From Succiniclasticum ruminis DSM 9236 (lineage in GTDB: Bacteria; Bacillota; Negativicutes; Acidaminococcales; Acidaminococcaceae): a stretch of 64,000 nucleotides of DNA. The stretch spans positions 1 to 64,000 of the forward strand of contig NZ_FONL01000012.1 of NCBI RefSeq assembly GCF_900112895.1, in the 5' to 3' direction. Both the position numbers and the translations under genes were made by a program. The notes below the pieces were generated by a model that was not told where the DNA came from, ran no database searches, and saw nothing but the letters and a program-made list of their open reading frames with translations. Below are positions 17,928 through 26,514 of this stretch, piece by piece (within the stretch, counting starts at the first letter, position 1; each line of letters starts with the position of its first letter).

Positions 17928-17928
17928 A

Positions 17929-18975
17929 ATGAATGCAATTGTTTTTTCTTTTACCCGTAATGGGGCAAAAATCAGTCTGAAACTGCAAAAGTATCTGGAT
18001 TCCTGTGGGTTCGCGACGGGGATATATACAACCCGGCGCTACAGGGATTTGAATCCGGCGTTAAAGGAAATCAGCCCTTCTCTGCAGTTAATGTGCAAAG
18101 AGGCTTTTTCCCTGTGTCGTCTGATGGTGTTTATCGGCGCGACAGGAATCGCCATTCGCAGCATCGCCCCTTATATCCGCAGCAAGACCAAGGATCCGGC
18201 GGTGATTTCCATTGATGAACAGGGGAAGTTTGTCATCCCTCTGCTTTCGGGTCATATTGGCGGCGCGAACGGGCTGGCGACGGGGATAGCGGCATTTCTC
18301 AATGCAGTGCCGGTTATAACCACAGCTACTGACGTCAACGACCTGTTTGCTGTGGATGAATGGGCAGCCCGGCACAACATGTCTATTTTTAATATGCAGA
18401 GCGCCAAAACCTTTGCCTCTTATCTGGTAGATTGTAAAAAGGTGGGGGTCAAGAGCGAATTTCCCGTCAGGGGCCCGCTTCCCAAAGGGCTGATCATGGC
18501 TGAGGAGGGACCTGTCGGTTTGGCGATTTCCCTGCGGAAAACGGTACAGCCTTTTGTTGAGACGGTTGTGCTGCGTCCCCGTATTCTTCATCTTGGCATC
18601 GGATGCCGCAGGGGTACCCCCATGTATTTAATCGAAGAACTGGTTGTTCAGGAACTTAAAAAACTGAAAGTAACGATGAGCGTGGTAAAAGGGATCGCTT
18701 CCATCGATGTTAAAAAAGATGAGGAAGGGTTGCTGGCTTTCGCCAGGGAAAATTCGTTTCCCATCCGCTTTTACTCTGCGGAAGAATTGAATGCTGTTGA
18801 AGGGATCTTTACGCCCTCTGCTTTTGTGGCAAAGACGGTGGGCGTGGACAATGTCTGTGAAAGAGCAGCAGTGCTGGACAGCAACGGCGGGAAGCTGTTA
18901 CTGCGCAAGACTGGCAGGAACGGTGTAACGCTGGCTGTGGCGGCTGAGAATTTTGTTGTGGATTTTAATGAGTGA
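17929..18975 (+). CDS. cbiG: Cobalt-precorrin-5A hydrolase CbiG
   Basis: CbiG opens the delta-lactone ring of cobalt-precorrin-5A and releases the C20 fragment as acetaldehyde, a step specific to the anaerobic route. The N-terminal domain has VFIGATGIAIRSIAPYI, DPAVISIDEQGKFVIPLLSGHIGGAN and ATDVNDLFAVDEWA. The C-terminal domain has LGIGCRRGTP and, near the end, the GVDNVCERAA segment. The 348-residue length is normal for full-length CbiG with all three parts. It sits between cbiF and cbiH. Confidence 0.95.
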   Translation: MNAIVFSFTRNGAKISLKLQKYLDSCGFATGIYTTRRYRDLNPALKEISPSLQLMCKEAFSLCRLMVFIGATGIAIRSIAPYIRSKTKDPAVISIDEQGKFVIPLLSGHIGGANGLATGIAAFLNAVPVITTATDVNDLFAVDEWAARHNMSIFNMQSAKTFASYLVDCKKVGVKSEFPVRGPLPKGLIMAEEGPVGLAISLRKTVQPFVETVVLRPRILHLGIGCRRGTPMYLIEELVVQELKKLKVTMSVVKGIASIDVKKDEEGLLAFARENSFPIRFYSAEELNAVEGIFTPSAFVAKTVGVDNVCERAAVLDSNGGKLLLRKTGRNGVTLAVAAENFVVDFNE

Positions 18976-19007
18976 TTTAAACGGTTCTGACGGTAAAAGG
19001 AGAAAAA

Positions 19008-19742
19008 ATGTCAGCTAAAATCTATGTGGTAAGTCTGGGACCTGGCGGCAGGGAACAGATGACAGAGCGCGCTGTAAAAGCGCTGGAGTCCTGTGATGTA
19101 ATCACCGGTTACAATGTGTATGTGAATCTGATCAAAGACGAGTTCCCGGGAAAACGGTTTGTTTCCAATGGCATGCGTAAGGAAGTGGACCGCTGCAAAG
19201 CGACGCTGGAAGAAGCGCTGAAAGGGCAGACCGTAGCCATTATCAGCAGCGGTGATGCCGGTGTGTACGGCATGGCCGGCATCATGTGCCAGGTTGCAGC
19301 CGATTATCCGGATGTAAATATTGAAGTGATTCCCGGCGTAACGGCTGCCTGTTCCGGCGCTGCGCTTCTTGGCGCTCCTCTGATTTGTGATTTTTGCCTT
19401 ATTTCGTTAAGCGACCTGCTGACTCCCTGGGAAAAAATCGAAAAGCGTCTGGACTGTGCGTCTCAGGCTGACTTCTGTATTGCCCTATACAATCCCAGAA
19501 GCCATAAACGGAAAGACTATCTGAAAAAAGCCTGTGACATTATGCTGAAGAACCAGAGCGGTGACATCCCCTGTGGCATCGTGCATAATATCGGACGGGA
19601 AGGGGAATCTTACGAACTGACCACCTTAAAAGAACTGGGAGATAACGAGAACGTGGACATGTTCTCTACCGTGATTATCGGAAACTCCCAGAGCAAGGTG
19701 ATTAACGGGCGTATCGTAACGCCCCGGGGTTATCATTTATGA
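19008..19742 (+). CDS. cbiH: Cobalt-factor III C17-methyltransferase CbiH
   Basis: SAM-dependent methyltransferase that also drives ring contraction in the cobalt-early pathway. The 244-residue product has YVVSLGPGGREQMTERA, TGYNVYVNLI, SSGDAGVYGMAGI, VIPGVTAACSGAALLGAPL and FCIALYNPRSHKR, the usual CbiH/CobJ set. It lacks the extra C-terminal Fe-S domain found in CbiH60-type proteins. AAAGGAG lies before the ATG. Its stop overlaps the cbiJ start in ATGA. Confidence 0.95.
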   Translation: MSAKIYVVSLGPGGREQMTERAVKALESCDVITGYNVYVNLIKDEFPGKRFVSNGMRKEVDRCKATLEEALKGQTVAIISSGDAGVYGMAGIMCQVAADYPDVNIEVIPGVTAACSGAALLGAPLICDFCLISLSDLLTPWEKIEKRLDCASQADFCIALYNPRSHKRKDYLKKACDIMLKNQSGDIPCGIVHNIGREGESYELTTLKELGDNENVDMFSTVIIGNSQSKVINGRIVTPRGYHL

Positions 19743-20494
19743 AACGAAAAGTCTGGCTGATTGCCGGAACTATAGAAGGAAGAAAGATTGCTGACGCATT
19801 GGCTGCTCTGCAGGTAGATGTTTATGTCTCCGTTGCTACGGCGTACGGTGCGTCTTTGTATCCTGAAAATCCCTATATCCATGTACTGACAAAACGCATG
19901 AACTTTGCAGATATGTGCGCTTTTTTACGTGAGGTGCAGCCGGATCTGGTGCTGGATTCCACCCACCCTTATGCGGTACTGGTTACGGAAACCGTACAGA
20001 AAGCCTGCAGGGAGACCGGTTTCCCTTATAAACGGATGCTACGGCCTGCCAGCGAACACCCCGGCTGTATCACGGTAAAAGATTTCGGGGAAGCCATAGA
20101 AGTTTTGAGCGGGACGGAAGGACCGGTGTTTTTAACGACCGGCAGCAAGAACCTGGTTGATTTTACAAAGCTTCCCGGATATGCGGAACGCATTACCTGC
20201 CGGATATTGCCTTTGCGGGATTCCTTGGATAACGCGCTCAACCTTGGGTACAAACCTGCACAGATTATCTGCATGCAGGGACCGTTTGCAAAGGATTTGA
20301 ATATAGCCATGTTCCGCCGTTCCGGTGCGAAATATATCGTTTCCAAAGATTCCGGAAAGACCGGCGGGTTTGATGATAAACTGGAGGCGGCCGCCGAAGT
20401 AGGGGCTAAACTGATTCTGATTGACAGGAATCCGGAGACCGGCGAAGATCTGGAACAGGTGCTGGCGGAACTGAAAGAAAAATTCGGCGCTTAG
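19739..20494 (+). CDS. cbiJ: Cobalt-precorrin-6A reductase CbiJ
   Basis: NAD(P)H-dependent reduction of the macrocycle of cobalt-precorrin-6A. The 251-residue product has the N-terminal WLIAGTIEGRKIADAL, DSTHPYAVLVTET in the middle, TTGSKNL and a C-terminal SKDSGKTGGFDDKLEAA, typical of CobK/CbiJ. It overlaps cbiH by 4 nt (ATGA), implying coupled translation. Confidence 0.93.
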   Translation: MKRKVWLIAGTIEGRKIADALAALQVDVYVSVATAYGASLYPENPYIHVLTKRMNFADMCAFLREVQPDLVLDSTHPYAVLVTETVQKACRETGFPYKRMLRPASEHPGCITVKDFGEAIEVLSGTEGPVFLTTGSKNLVDFTKLPGYAERITCRILPLRDSLDNALNLGYKPAQIICMQGPFAKDLNIAMFRRSGAKYIVSKDSGKTGGFDDKLEAAAEVGAKLILIDRNPETGEDLEQVLAELKEKFGA

Positions 20495-20523
20495 GCGCTT
20501 AATTAATAATGAGGAGACTGGCA

Positions 20524-21741
20524 ATGCTGAAAGTGAATGTGATCGGAATCGGCCCGGGCAACCCGGATCTTCTGACAGGGGAGGCCAGACAGGCTATTAC
20601 TGAAAGCACGATTCTGGCCGGGGATAAACGGATGGTCGGCCAGTTCGGAAGCGGGAAGAAAGTCTGTCCGACAATCAAACTCGCAGAACTGGCGGAATTG
20701 GCTGCAAACGCGGATGCAGAGAAGGATGTGTTAGGCATTCTGGTTTCCGGTGACGTGGGTTTTTTCAGCCTGGCCAAAACCATTGCCGGAAAACTTCCTC
20801 AATGTGAAGTAAAACGCTATTGCGGTATCAGCAGTCTGGTCTATTTTGCGTCCCGGCTGCAGCTGTCCTGGGACGATGCGAAGATTATCAGCATGCATGG
20901 AAGGCAGCAGAATCTGGTTTCTGCTGTTTTGCAATATAAAAAAGTGTTTTCCCTCACCGGCGGAGAAAATTCCCCGCAGGTATTATGCCGGCAGTTGTGT
21001 GAACAGGGGCTGGGTGAAGTGACGGTTCACGTTGGCTCTAACCTGTCTTATCCGGAAGAAGAAATCGTAACCGGAACTGCGGAAGAAATTGCGGAAGGGA
21101 ATTTCCCGTCCCTCTCAGTAATGATGATTTTAAATGAAAAGGCAGGAGGCCCGTTGCGGCAGGGTGTGCACGGTCTGGATGACAGTCTTTTCCTTCGGGG
21201 CAAGGCGCCCATGACTAAACAGGAAATCCGCGCGGTTTCCATTTCCAAATTGCAACCGCGCCCGGACGACATTATTTACGATATCGGAGCGGGTACCGGT
21301 TCGTGTTCCGTGGAACTGGCCCTGCAGGCGCCCCTGGGGAAACTGTATGCCTTTGAGATGAAAGAAGACGCGCTGGAACTCCTGCGTTTAAATAAAGAAC
21401 GCTTCCATTGCGATAATATGGAAATCGTAGCTGGGGAAGCGTCGGAAGAAATCGAAAAGACTCCGGCGCCGGACTGTGTGTTCATCGGTGGCAGCAGCGG
21501 GAATATGGCGAAAATGCTGGACAGCCTGTATGCCCGGAATCCGGAATGCCGTATTGTAATCAATGTGATTGCATTGGAAACACTTTGCACGGTGGTTGAT
21601 TATTACAAAGAAAAACCGGATTATGAGTTGGATGTAGTGAACATTGCATCGGCTTATAACAAAAAGCTGGGCCGGTATAACCTGATGATGGCGCAAAATC
21701 CGATTTACATCATCACGGCTCAGAAAAAAGCGCAGGCATGA
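20524..21741 (+). CDS. cbiET: Fused cobalt-precorrin-7 C5-methyltransferase / C15-methyltransferase (decarboxylating) CbiE-CbiT
   Basis: The N-terminal half (about residues 1-205) is a CbiE-type tetrapyrrole methylase (VNVIGIGPGNPDLLTGEA, VSGDVGFFSLAKTI). The C-terminal half (about 206-405) is a CbiT-type Rossmann methyltransferase (GKAPMTKQEIRA, then DIGAGTGSCSVELA and FIGGSSGNMAKML). Together they methylate C5 and C15 and decarboxylate the C12 acetate. The two activities are separate proteins in Salmonella and many Firmicutes and fused as CobL in aerobic producers. I use ATG 20524 because GAGGAG lies 7 nt upstream; ATG 20509 would precede that site. Confidence 0.93.
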   Translation: MLKVNVIGIGPGNPDLLTGEARQAITESTILAGDKRMVGQFGSGKKVCPTIKLAELAELAANADAEKDVLGILVSGDVGFFSLAKTIAGKLPQCEVKRYCGISSLVYFASRLQLSWDDAKIISMHGRQQNLVSAVLQYKKVFSLTGGENSPQVLCRQLCEQGLGEVTVHVGSNLSYPEEEIVTGTAEEIAEGNFPSLSVMMILNEKAGGPLRQGVHGLDDSLFLRGKAPMTKQEIRAVSISKLQPRPDDIIYDIGAGTGSCSVELALQAPLGKLYAFEMKEDALELLRLNKERFHCDNMEIVAGEASEEIEKTPAPDCVFIGGSSGNMAKMLDSLYARNPECRIVINVIALETLCTVVDYYKEKPDYELDVVNIASAYNKKLGRYNLMMAQNPIYIITAQKKAQA

Positions 21742-21846
21742 CGAACCGGAAAGAATCAGTGCGGTAAGGCGTGTGTTGGTGGTGCATGCAGGCGCTTTTG
21801 CGTTATAAATGTGTTCGATACGTGTGTTCAGGAAGGGGGAAGGAAA

Positions 21847-23226
21847 ATGGCGGAAACGGTGTTTCTTGACATTCCCCGGCTTTTATTTGCGGCACCCCAG
21901 AGCGGCAGCGGCAAGACTACAGTAGTCTGTGCGGTGCTGCGGGCTCTGCTGGACAAAAAACTGCGGGTTGCCGCTTTCAAAAGCGGTCCAGACTATATTG
22001 ACCCCATGTTCCATTCAAAGGTGATCGGGGCAAAATCCCGGAACCTTGATTTATTCCTCACCGGCCCCGAGAATGTAAAGCGGCTGCTGGCAAAAAACAG
22101 CAAAGATGCAGACATAGCTATCCTGGAAGGGGCCATGGGCTTTTACGACGGCATGGGCAAAACTGCGGAAGCCAGTGCATACGATCTGGCGCGTACCGTA
22201 AAAGCACCGGTGGTGCTGATCATAAACGGCAAAGGCGCTGCGCTTTCCATGGCTGCCCTTATTAAAGGATTCAAAGATTTCCGCAGGGACAGTAATGTAC
22301 AGGGCGTTATCTTAAACAATGTAAAGAAGATGACATACCTGTTCTATAAAGATGTAATTGAAAAAGAAACTGGCGTTAAGGCGTGCGGTTATTTCCCGCA
22401 TTTGCCGGAATGCAATCTGGAGAGCCGGCATCTGGGGCTTGTGACTGCGGGAGAGATTGGAACGCTGGAAACCATCGTGGAGCGTTTGGCTGAGCAGGCT
22501 GAGGAATCCATAGATTTGGAAGGGCTGATGGCGCTGGCTCAGACCGCAGAGCCGCTGGAATATGAACCGTTGGACATTACGCCGTTAGGGAACGTTAAAA
22601 TTGCGGTGGCGCAGGATAAGGCATTTTGCTTTTATTATCAGGATTCATTAGATTTGTTGTCCATGATGGGTGCGGAGATTGTTCCCTTCAGTCCGCTGCA
22701 GGATACGGCGTTGCCGGAATGTGATGGTGTATTCCTGGGCGGCGGCTATCCGGAATTATACGCAAAGCAGCTGGGTGAGAATACTTCGCTGCTTACAGAC
22801 CTGCGCAAAAAACTGGCGGCTGGGCTTCCCTGTTATGCGGAATGCGGCGGCTTCATGTATCTGATGGAAGGGTACAGGGACAACGATACATTGTATCCCT
22901 GGGCAGGCGCAGTGCAAGGTACCTGTTGGATGACAGACCGGCTGGTACGTTTCGGTTATGTCAATATGACTGCGAACACAGACAATGTGCTGTGTAAAGC
23001 CGGCGATTCAATTCATGCCCATGAATTTCATTATTCCGACAGTGATCAGAACGGTGCTGCCTTTACGGCGCAAAAGGCTGGAAAAGCGGTTTCCTGGCCT
23101 GCAGCCCAGGCAAACGGAACGCTGTACGCAGGGTATCCCCATCTCCATCTGTGGGGCAATATCGGGTTTGCGGAAAATTTTGTGAAAGCCTGCATCTGTT
23201 ATCAGCAGAAGCGCGCTGAACAGTAA
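21847..23226 (+). CDS. cbiA: Cobyrinate a,c-diamide synthase CbiA
   Basis: ATP- and glutamine-dependent amidation of the a and c side chains of cobyrinate. The N-terminal ATPase domain has APQSGSGKTTVVCAVLRA, KSGPDYIDPMFH and EGAMGFYDGM. The C-terminal class I glutamine amidotransferase domain has FLGGGYPELYA, the catalytic Cys in CYAECGGFMYL and a His in YPHLHLWGN. Length 459 is normal. I place the start at 21847 behind AGGGGGAAGG; a longer frame starts at 21811. It lies about 105 nt after cbiET with no clear terminator between. Confidence 0.95.
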   Translation: MAETVFLDIPRLLFAAPQSGSGKTTVVCAVLRALLDKKLRVAAFKSGPDYIDPMFHSKVIGAKSRNLDLFLTGPENVKRLLAKNSKDADIAILEGAMGFYDGMGKTAEASAYDLARTVKAPVVLIINGKGAALSMAALIKGFKDFRRDSNVQGVILNNVKKMTYLFYKDVIEKETGVKACGYFPHLPECNLESRHLGLVTAGEIGTLETIVERLAEQAEESIDLEGLMALAQTAEPLEYEPLDITPLGNVKIAVAQDKAFCFYYQDSLDLLSMMGAEIVPFSPLQDTALPECDGVFLGGGYPELYAKQLGENTSLLTDLRKKLAAGLPCYAECGGFMYLMEGYRDNDTLYPWAGAVQGTCWMTDRLVRFGYVNMTANTDNVLCKAGDSIHAHEFHYSDSDQNGAAFTAQKAGKAVSWPAAQANGTLYAGYPHLHLWGNIGFAENFVKACICYQQKRAEQ

Positions 23227-23329
23227 TCCATTCTGCCGTTTATGCTTGTTATTATTTGGTTGCGTTTTTGATTTTGATTTGTTCATATTAATTGAAATAC
23301 CAATCCTTTTATAAAGAGGCGTTTTATAT

Positions 23330-24298
23330 ATGATGTTGTTAGGCGCCATTGTCTGCGGGTTTCTGTTGGACTTGGCAATCGGTGATCCCCACGGCTGGCC
23401 CCATCCCATTATTTTGATCGGCAACCTGATCAGCTGGCTGGAAAAACGGGTGAGGGCTGTATGCGGAACAGACCCGGATAAATTGCTGCGGGGCGGTTTT
23501 ATCATCGTCGTTGTTGTGTGCTTTTTATCTTTTTCGGTTCCGTATCTGATTTTGCTGGCTGCGGGAACCGTGCATCCCTGGCTGCGTTTTGTGATAGAAA
23601 CTATCATGTGTTACCAGATTTTCTGCACCCGTTCCCTGCGTGATGAAAGCATGAAGGTCTATGATGCGCTGGAAGCCCACGACCTTCCGCTGGGAAGAAA
23701 GATGTTGTCCTGGATCGTGGGACGGGATACTGCCGAGCTTTCGGAAGAAGAAGTAATCAAAGGTGCGGTGGAAACGGTTGCGGAGAATACGGCAGACGGT
23801 ATAATCGCACCCATGCTGTACATGTTTATCGGCGGTGCGCCGCTGGCCTTTTTATACAAGGGTATTAATACCATGGACAGTATGATCGGCTATAAGGATG
23901 AAAAGTTTCTGTATATCGGCCGGTATGCTGCCAAGCTTGATGACATAGCGAATTATATTCCGGCACGTATTTGTGCTTTCTGTATGATGGCAGCCAGTTT
24001 TTTTACCGGGCTGGATGCCAAAAATGCCTGGATAATTTTCTGGCGTGACCGGTACCATCATTTAAGTCCCAATTCGGCCCAGACGGAATCCGTAGCGGCA
24101 GGCGCGTTGCATCTGATGCTGGGTGGTGACCATTACTATTTTGGTAAACTGGTGCATAAAGAAACCATAGGGGACGATTTAGAACATGCGGCTTCTTTGC
24201 ATATTAAACAGATGAACCTGCTGATGTATTTTACTTCGATTACCGGTCTGCTTGGGTTCAGCCTGTTACAGGCTGTTTACCTGTTTACGGCAGGATAA
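23330..24298 (+). CDS. cbiB: Adenosylcobinamide-phosphate synthase CbiB
   Basis: Integral membrane protein that attaches aminopropanol (phosphate) to adenosylcobyric acid. Motifs: DLAIGDPHGWPHPIILIG near the N-terminus, LRDESMKVYDAL, GRDTAELSEEEVIKGAVETVAENTADG split over the central loop, and INTMDSMIGYKDEKFLYIG. Several hydrophobic helices are visible, at about 55-75, 165-185 and the C-terminus. Length 322 is usual. AAAGAGG precedes ATGATG. It acts on the product of CobD, encoded next. Confidence 0.95.
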   Translation: MMLLGAIVCGFLLDLAIGDPHGWPHPIILIGNLISWLEKRVRAVCGTDPDKLLRGGFIIVVVVCFLSFSVPYLILLAAGTVHPWLRFVIETIMCYQIFCTRSLRDESMKVYDALEAHDLPLGRKMLSWIVGRDTAELSEEEVIKGAVETVAENTADGIIAPMLYMFIGGAPLAFLYKGINTMDSMIGYKDEKFLYIGRYAAKLDDIANYIPARICAFCMMAASFFTGLDAKNAWIIFWRDRYHHLSPNSAQTESVAAGALHLMLGGDHYYFGKLVHKETIGDDLEHAASLHIKQMNLLMYFTSITGLLGFSLLQAVYLFTAG

Positions 24299-24311
24299 AG
24301 GAGAAATTTTC

Positions 24312-25400
24312 ATGTATCAATATGTTCATGGCGGCGATATTTACAGCGACCCTTCCCTGAAACAGAATAAAGAGATGCTGGACTATTCCGCGAATATCAA
24401 TCCGCTGGGGATCCCTGCCGGCGTGGGCCGCGCCCTAAAGAATGCGGTGGCGGATTGCGTGAATTATCCAGACCCGTTTTGCAGGGAGCTGCGCGCCGGG
24501 CTCAGCCGGTATTTTTTTCTCCCGGCAGAGATGATATACTGCGGGAACGGGGCGGCAGACGTGCTGTTCCGGATCATGACCGCGCTGCGGCCGAAGAGGA
24601 CGCTTGTACTGGCGCCGACGTTTGCCGATTATGAAAAGGCGGCCGTGGCGGCAGGCAGCAAGATAGATTATTTTACATTACATGAAAAAAATGAGTTTGC
24701 CGTCACCCCGGAAATCCTGAAAGCAATTACCAAACGGACAGAGATGGTAGTGCTTTGCAATCCTAATAATCCCACCGGAAAGCTGATGGATAAAGAATTG
24801 CTTTTAACGGTGTTGCAGCATTGCGAGGCGCTGCATATTCCTTTACTGGTAGATGAATGCTTCATGGATTTTGTAAAGGATAAAGATAAATACAGCCTCC
24901 TTGACCAGCTGACCGGTCATCCGGGCTTGATCATCCTGAAAGCTTTTACGAAAATATTCGCGATACCGGGTGTGCGGCTTGGTTTCTGCCTGGCTTCCGA
25001 TGCCGGCCTTATGGATAAACTGTATGCCTGCGGGCAGGACTGGAATGTTTCCGTGCTGGCGCAGGCGGCCGGTGCCGCCGCTTTGGAAGAAACAGATTAT
25101 CTTGAAGAAACCCGCGAACTGATTGCAGTAGAAAAAGCCTATCTGGCTGCGCAGCTGCGACTCATCAAGCTGCAGGTGTTTGAAGGCGCGGCCAACTATC
25201 TTTTGATAAAAACAACGCATAATTATCCCTGGCCGGAGAAGCTGAAGAAGCACCATATCCTGATCAGGGACTGTTCCAACTATCACGGATTATCAGAAGG
25301 GTATTACCGGATCGCCGTGAAAACCCGCCGGGATAACCGTAAGCTGATCAGAATTATGAAGGAACTTGTAAAGCATGACATGTTTAATTATATTAATTGA
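24312..25400 (+). CDS. cobD: L-threonine-O-3-phosphate decarboxylase CobD
   Basis: PLP enzyme that makes (R)-1-amino-2-propanol phosphate for the CbiB reaction. The protein is a class I aminotransferase homologue: HGGDIY at the N-terminus, DYSANINPLGIP, YCGNGAADVLFRI, CNPNNPTGKLMD, LVDECFMDF and the PLP Lys in LKAFTKIFAIPGVRLGF. The 362-residue length leaves no room for an added kinase or Fe-S domain as seen in some fused CobD proteins. AAAGGAG lies before ATG 24312. It overlaps the next gene by 26 nt, so the two are translated together. Confidence 0.92.
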   Translation: MYQYVHGGDIYSDPSLKQNKEMLDYSANINPLGIPAGVGRALKNAVADCVNYPDPFCRELRAGLSRYFFLPAEMIYCGNGAADVLFRIMTALRPKRTLVLAPTFADYEKAAVAAGSKIDYFTLHEKNEFAVTPEILKAITKRTEMVVLCNPNNPTGKLMDKELLLTVLQHCEALHIPLLVDECFMDFVKDKDKYSLLDQLTGHPGLIILKAFTKIFAIPGVRLGFCLASDAGLMDKLYACGQDWNVSVLAQAAGAAALEETDYLEETRELIAVEKAYLAAQLRLIKLQVFEGAANYLLIKTTHNYPWPEKLKKHHILIRDCSNYHGLSEGYYRIAVKTRRDNRKLIRIMKELVKHDMFNYIN

Positions 25401-26514
25401 CGGATTAGGCGATGATCCGATTCCTGCCTGGAACGGACAGACCCCTTTTACCCGTGCGTTTCATCCTAACATGGACAGACTGATCCGGGAAGGCCGGCTT
25501 TCACAGGTCAGCATCTGCGAAACGGATGTAGTGCCGGAAAGCCTGACCTGCATCCTGCGGCTTCTGGGTGTTCCGAAAGAAGCGTTTCCCACCAACAGGG
25601 CGTATCTGGAACTGCTGGCCCAGAACCGGGATGTTTCCGAGTATGAGATGGTGCTGCGCTGCAACGTGGTTTCCCAGGACAGCAGCGGCCGCCTGGTTTC
25701 CTTTAACGGCATGGGGCTTTCATTCCGGGAGATGGAAACCATGGCAGGGCAGTTCAGTTCCCTGACCCCGGACATAGAGTTTATCCATCTTTCCGGCTAC
25801 CGGAATCTGCTGGTGATGGACCGGAAAGAAAGCGTGCTGCGGATCCGGACCGCGCCGCCACACGAAAGCATGGGACTTCCGGTGGATGAGTTGCTGGCGG
25901 AACTGAAGTCTTCTTCCCTGGCTATGAAGCTGTTCATGCAGGAAACGGATCAGATCCTGCAGCAATACAACCGTAATGATCTTACTTACAGACTGTATCC
26001 CTGGGGCGCTTCCTGCCGGACGGAGATGCCATCCTTTGAAACACTGAATGGTATGAAAGGCGCTCTGGTGTGCCAGACGGAAATCGTCCGGGGTATCGGG
26101 AAAGCACTGAAGATGGAAGTGCCGGAGCTTTCTTACTGTACGGCGGATACCGATACAAATATCAGGGAAAAACTGGCGGTTACCCGTAAGATGCTGACAC
26201 GTTTCCCCTTTGTGATGACGCATTTCAACGGGACGGATGAAGCGGCGCACCGTCATGATTATGAAGGCAAGGCCGAATTTATCTCCCGTATCGATAAAGA
26301 GTTTTTGGAGCCGCTGCTGGATACGGCGGAGGAGCCGCTGCGCATTGTAATCTGCGGCGACCATGTGACCAGCAGCGTGACGGGAAAACATACCCGGGGC
26401 AGGGGACCGGTGATAACTGCGGAAACAAAAACCGGGCATCTGCTGAACCGCAGTATTGAAACATACCGGGATATAACAGACTTTTTAATGAAAGAGAGTG
26501 AATACGATGGCTAA
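25375..26514 (+). CDS. ApgM-like (COG3635) alkaline-phosphatase-superfamily protein of the cobalamin operon
   Basis: The family includes archaeal-type cofactor-independent phosphoglycerate mutase and proteins proposed to replace homoserine kinase. Visible metal and catalytic residues: IDGLGDDP (Asp9, Asp13), NGQTPF and FHPNMDRL, Ser56 in PES at the phosphoserine position, Arg75, DEAAHRHD (288-295), GDH (328-330) and GKHTRG (from 337). The usual SD-nucleophile and GR motifs are altered to SL and NR, so it is unlikely to be an ordinary phosphoglycerate mutase. It overlaps cobD by 26 nt and cbiP by 8 nt, deep in the operon. The possible role is L-threonine kinase (PduX substitute) or alpha-ribazole-phosphate phosphatase (CobC/CobZ substitute). 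Family assignment is fairly sure; function is inference. Confidence 0.75.
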   Translation: MTCLIILIDGLGDDPIPAWNGQTPFTRAFHPNMDRLIREGRLSQVSICETDVVPESLTCILRLLGVPKEAFPTNRAYLELLAQNRDVSEYEMVLRCNVVSQDSSGRLVSFNGMGLSFREMETMAGQFSSLTPDIEFIHLSGYRNLLVMDRKESVLRIRTAPPHESMGLPVDELLAELKSSSLAMKLFMQETDQILQQYNRNDLTYRLYPWGASCRTEMPSFETLNGMKGALVCQTEIVRGIGKALKMEVPELSYCTADTDTNIREKLAVTRKMLTRFPFVMTHFNGTDEAAHRHDYEGKAEFISRIDKEFLEPLLDTAEEPLRIVICGDHVTSSVTGKHTRGRGPVITAETKTGHLLNRSIETYRDITDFLMKESEYDG

